Shown piece after piece: positions 62,692 to 64,000 of a stretch of 64,000 bases of DNA (the first letter of the stretch is position 1; the number at the start of each line of letters is the position of its first letter). The stretch spans positions 1-64,000 of the forward strand of contig CAZTYP010000070.1 in the NCBI GenBank assembly GCA_964617555.1, in the 5' to 3' direction. Position numbers and translations under genes: made by a program. The stretch comes from 1-14-2-50-31-20 sp964617555 (GTDB lineage: Bacteria; Bacteroidota; Ignavibacteria; Ignavibacteriales; Melioribacteraceae). A model generated the notes under the pieces. The model did not search any database, was not told the origin of the DNA, and worked only from the letters and a program-made list of their open reading frames with translations.

Positions 62692-64000
62692 TTATTTAAG
62701 AAGCATTGCTTTTTTGGTAAAGGAATGAGTTTTACCATTGGAGATAATTCTTGTGGAAATAAAATAAACACCGCTCGGAATATTTTCCGCATTCCAAGTA
62801 ACCTGATGATAACCTGCATTTTTACCGGAATTTACAAGTGTTGCTATTTTTTCCCCAAGCATATTATAAACCGAAATATTAACTTCTCCGGCTTCGGGCA
62901 ATGAATATTTAATTTCGGTACTCGGATTAAACGGATTAGGATAATTTTGGAACAATGCAAACTTAGTCGGCATCTTTTCACCATTTTCCACATCCGTAAC
63001 AAGAATTGTAACGAAATTTGAATATTTGGAATTAGTTTTGGAATTATAACCGTAAACCACATATGAATAACTTCCACCGATTATTACCGTAGTATCAACA
63101 TATGTTCTTACATTTGCACCAACACTATCTAACACCGGCATACTTGATATATAATTTCCCGTATTTCCACTGTTTGTTTGACGTAAAATAATATAACCGT
63201 CTTCGCTGGCGGAATTATCGTCCCAGATAAGATTAACCCTGTCACCTCCGGAGATTGCTCCCGTTAACGCCGTAGGTTGTTTCATAACTGTTATTATTGA
63301 ATCCACATTGGAGTACCCGGCAAATCCCGCATTATTGAATGCGGCAACTCTAAAGAAATATTCCGTTCCGTCAATAAGATTTGTATCGGTATAAAATGTT
63401 GTATTCAAATTCAAAGTATCAAGAATGCTCCAAGCATTTGAAACATTAACTGAATATTCAATAATAAACCCGAGCTCGTTAGAAGAATTATCCGCCCAGG
63501 TAATATGAGCCGTATTACAACTATCAATTGCATCGTGAATTACAACCAAATTGTTTGGAAGATTAGGAGGACTTGTTGTTACAATTCTAAGACTTCCTGT
63601 TTCGATTTTGGCATTAGGAGTTCCTTCGTTAAACAAAAATTTCTCCATACAAATATTTGTATGATTACCTGCAACAACAGAGGAACTAACGGTAAATTTT
63701 AATTTAACAATTGCACCTTTTGTATTAAATCCGGTTGTATTTGCTCCGGCAATAGTAACTTTATTACCCATATTGTTTGCAGAAAAAACCCATCCTGCAG
63801 TTGATGTTCCGGTTTTAACAACTTCTTTAAATTTAATTACGGAAGAATCGAAACAAATATTTGTTTGCAACGATACAATTGAATATGTGGGAGAAAGATT
63901 TCCCATATAAATAGGAATTTCTATGGTTGCACCAGGTTCGGCTGTTGTATCCGGAATTGCAACCTCGGTATCATAAATTTCGATATTACCCGATGTTCCC
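62692..64000 (-). CDS. Surface protein with cohesin-like and fibronectin domains and type IX sorting tail (5' end missing)
   Basis: The frame is open to base 64000 with no stop, so the N-terminus lies outside the window; the ATG at 63906 is probably internal. From the visible start the protein shows a cohesin-like beta-sandwich (about the first 140 residues, LQTNICFDSSVIKFKEVV), then two fibronectin type III domains (NNLVVIHD-like starts, segments ELGFIIEYS and DGYIILRQT), and a C-terminal sorting domain of about 85 residues (FQNYPNPFNPSTEIKYSLPE, ending KKAMLLK). This layout is common in adhesive or scaffold surface proteins of the FCB group. It has its own strong terminator. Confidence 0.85.
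   Translation of the reverse strand, partial: GTSGNIEIYDTEVAIPDTTAEPGATIEIPIYMGNLSPTYSIVSLQTNICFDSSVIKFKEVVKTGTSTAGWVFSANNMGNKVTIAGANTTGFNTKGAIVKLKFTVSSSVVAGNHTNICMEKFLFNEGTPNAKIETGSLRIVTTSPPNLPNNLVVIHDAIDSCNTAHITWADNSSNELGFIIEYSVNVSNAWSILDTLNLNTTFYTDTNLIDGTEYFFRVAAFNNAGFAGYSNVDSIITVMKQPTALTGAISGGDRVNLIWDDNSASEDGYIILRQTNSGNTGNYISSMPVLDSVGANVRTYVDTTVIIGGSYSYVVYGYNSKTNSKYSNFVTILVTDVENGEKMPTKFALFQNYPNPFNPSTEIKYSLPEAGEVNISVYNMLGEKIATLVNSGKNAGYHQVTWNAENIPSGVYFISTRIISNGKTHSFTKKAMLLK

Noticed and set aside
1..64000. tRNA genes, rRNA genes, CRISPR arrays, insertion sequences, prophage or integron features
   Set aside because: I looked in all intergenic gaps for TPsiC-like GTTCGAATC patterns, evenly spaced repeats and transposase motifs and saw none that hold up.

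Overview
The window is AT-rich, gene-dense bacterial chromosome with almost no intergenic space. It most likely comes from the Ignavibacteria or a close relative on the Bacteroidota/Chlorobiota side of the FCB group. The main evidence is three secreted proteins ending in a type IX-style sorting domain with the NYPNPFNP signature (34719-35948, 59713-61692, 62692-64000), a fourth with a related SPNPFSPDNDG tail (25893-30524), many small outer-membrane beta-barrels, and a fused cytochrome b/Rieske complex paired with a multihaem cytochrome. Unlike typical Bacteroidota, many genes carry clear Shine-Dalgarno sites (AGAGG, AAAGGAG, GGAGGA). Several upstream regions hold a TAnnTTTG box resembling the Bacteroidota sigma-A -7 element. 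I see no tRNA, rRNA, CRISPR array, insertion sequence or prophage.

Layout. 1-4.5 kb: tyrosine phenol-lyase-like enzyme (5' end missing), a terminator, then glnD-murI. 4.5-7.4 kb (-): Nudix hydrolase, DUF1232 protein, exported S9 peptidase. 7.6-9.3 kb: Tat-exported superoxide reductase-like protein converging on lysA. 9.45-11.4 kb: a probable Pho box in front of a Na/Pi cotransporter and a PhoU-domain protein. 11.4-22.7 kb: mostly housekeeping genes (purB, DEAD-box helicase, purU, enolase), a GT39-GtrA pair, and an unrecognised 602-residue protein with nitronate-monooxygenase-like motifs. 22.8-30.5 kb: a very large AddB-like Fe-S nuclease converging on a 1543-residue surface protein with six lamin-tail domains. 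30.7-38.2 kb (+): glycosyltransferase plus DUF4922 enzyme, YitT, SufE, GH114-like secreted hydrolase, IspH, asparaginase-type Ntn hydrolase. 38.2-40.2 kb (-): SuhB-like phosphatase and a U32 family protein.

40.3-51.0 kb is the most distinctive region: nine consecutive plus-strand genes. They encode a PAS histidine kinase, an NtrC-type sigma-54 activator, a STAS anti-anti-sigma protein, a receiver-PP2C phosphatase, an ECF sigma factor, a membrane RskA-like anti-sigma factor, a b6-type fused cytochrome b, a Rieske protein and an eight-haem cytochrome c with HEAT and TPR repeats. The order suggests a signalling cascade physically linked to a quinol-oxidising complex that uses the octahaem protein in place of cytochrome c1. 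The link is inferred from gene order only.

51.0-58.2 kb (-) is a run of eight envelope genes: seven predicted outer-membrane proteins, two of them Omp85-type barrels without POTRA domains, and one HdeD-like inner-membrane protein. 58.5-64 kb holds an MFS transporter, a subtilisin-like protease with sorting domain, a HAD hydrolase, a terminator, and the 3' part of a cohesin/fibronectin surface protein that runs off the window.
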